Source: Myxococcales bacterium
GTDB lineage: Bacteria; Myxococcota; Polyangia; Polyangiales; Polyangiaceae
Length of the DNA: 6,330 bases
Assembly (NCBI GenBank): GCA_003151595.1
Contig: PLXW01000096.1
Span: 1 to 6,330 of the forward strand
Direction: 5' to 3'
Of this stretch, positions 6,234-6,330 are shown piece by piece (the stretch's first letter is position 1; each line of letters starts with the position of its first letter). The notes beneath the pieces were generated by a model that was not told the DNA's origin, did no database searches, and was given only the letters and a program-made list of their open reading frames with translations. Made by a program: the position numbers and the translations under genes.

Positions 6234-6281
6234 GGTCGGGGGGTCCTTGGGGCCGGCCTTGATTGCGGTTTGGATCTTCAT
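6210..6281 (-). CDS. 23-residue proline-rich micropeptide, tandem copy
   Basis: The ATG at 6281 opens a 23-codon frame ending in TGA at 6210-6212. The peptide has two parts: MKIQTAIKAG (1-10), basic and leader-like, and a Pro-rich remainder with PKDPPT and the C-terminal KPLPPPS. It contains no Cys, Trp or aromatic residues. AGGAG (minus, 6296-6292) lies 10 nt upstream as a ribosome binding site. About 18 of 22 codons after the ATG end in G or C, as in the real genes nearby. The main support is that the same C-terminus, KPLPPPS-stop, recurs 97 bp upstream with only third-position changes, which points to selection on the peptide. From memory, short myxobacterial and actinobacterial peptides beginning MKIxTxxKAG exist and some resemble RiPP precursors; this was not checked. 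No modifying enzyme is visible in the window. The gene is convergent with the membrane protein gene. Confidence 0.6.
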   Translation of the reverse strand: MKIQTAIKAGPKDPPTKPLPPPS

Positions 6282-6285
6282 GGGT

Positions 6286-6295
6286 GGAGCGCTCC
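6286..6295. promoter_or_regulatory. 10-bp palindrome overlapping the micropeptide ribosome binding site
   Basis: GGAGCGCTCC is a perfect palindrome lying between the two micropeptide cistrons. It covers most of the AGGAG element, so base pairing could partly hide the ribosome binding site, or it could be a protein-binding half-site pair. It may also be chance in GC-rich DNA. Confidence 0.3.
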
Positions 6296-6306
6296 TGTCA
6301 GGTGCT

Positions 6307-6330
6307 TCAGCTCGGCGGCGGCAACGGCTT
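6307..6330 (-). CDS. C-terminus of a second proline-rich micropeptide, cut by window edge
   Basis: The last 24 bases read on the minus strand as KPLPPPS then TGA. This matches the end of the downstream micropeptide exactly at protein level. The start and most of the gene lie beyond the window. The stop is 25 nt upstream of the next copy's ATG, and that gap contains the ribosome binding site, so the two look like cistrons of one transcript. Only seven codons are visible, so its length and N-terminus are unknown. Confidence 0.5.
   Translation of the reverse strand, partial: KPLPPPS
6307..6330 (-). repeat. 24-bp direct repeat, copy B
   Basis: This is the second copy, same orientation, starting 97 bp from copy A. 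Because 97 is not a multiple of three, the two copies cannot share one reading frame. They fit two separate small genes, each ending at its own TGA. The repeat may continue past the window edge. Confidence 0.85.

Noticed and set aside
6196..6330. A plus-strand frame reading a Gly-rich then hydrophobic, bacteriocin-like peptide
   Set aside because: It has no start codon or ribosome binding site at its left end, and the 24-bp repeats fall in different frames on this strand. The minus strand explains both repeats as matching C-termini with stops.

Overview
This is a GC-rich bacterial segment with strong G/C preference at third codon positions, so nearly every real gene also leaves long open frames on the opposite strand. 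Base composition, the long alanine- and arginine-rich proteins and the number of lineage-restricted envelope proteins suggest a myxobacterium-like organism (Myxococcota). That is an inference; no rRNA or marker gene is present to confirm it.

Layout, left to right. (1) 1-1228, minus: a DUF362-family protein, cut by the left edge so its C-terminus is missing. (2) 1303-1959, plus: a TVP38/TMEM64 (VTT/DedA-like) membrane protein, transcribed divergently from the DUF362 gene across 74 bp. (3) 1990-2367, minus: a small secreted protein of unknown function, convergent with the VTT gene. (4) 2368-2499: a gene gap with gene-like codon periodicity but no intact gene, possibly a remnant. (5) 2500-3459, minus: a lipoprotein with two Spy/CpxP-like (LTxxQ) units, a run of five Asp and a run of ten Gly at the C-terminus. 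(6) 3613-4200 and 4205-4792, minus: two tandem 195-residue paralogues of the 2-hydroxychromene-2-carboxylate isomerase/GST-kappa/DsbA family, 4 nt apart and so almost certainly one operon. One keeps the family Ser at the active site; the other has Cys there. (7) 4871-6193, plus: a 440-residue membrane protein of unknown family with an acidic, Ala/Lys-rich insert. (8) 6210-6281 and 6307-6330 (edge), minus: a 23-residue peptide gene and the tail of a second one, both ending in KPLPPPS.

Much of the window concerns the cell envelope or thiol/redox chemistry: a membrane VTT protein, a periplasmic chaperone-like lipoprotein, thioredoxin-fold isomerases and a large membrane protein. No single pathway ties them together. 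The least conventional part is the right end, where tandem proline-rich micropeptide genes sit tail-to-tail with the unknown membrane protein. Whether more copies or modifying enzymes lie beyond 6330 cannot be seen here.

No tRNA, rRNA, CRISPR array, insertion sequence or replication origin was recognised. Promoter consensus sequences are not clear anywhere, as is common in such GC-rich DNA.
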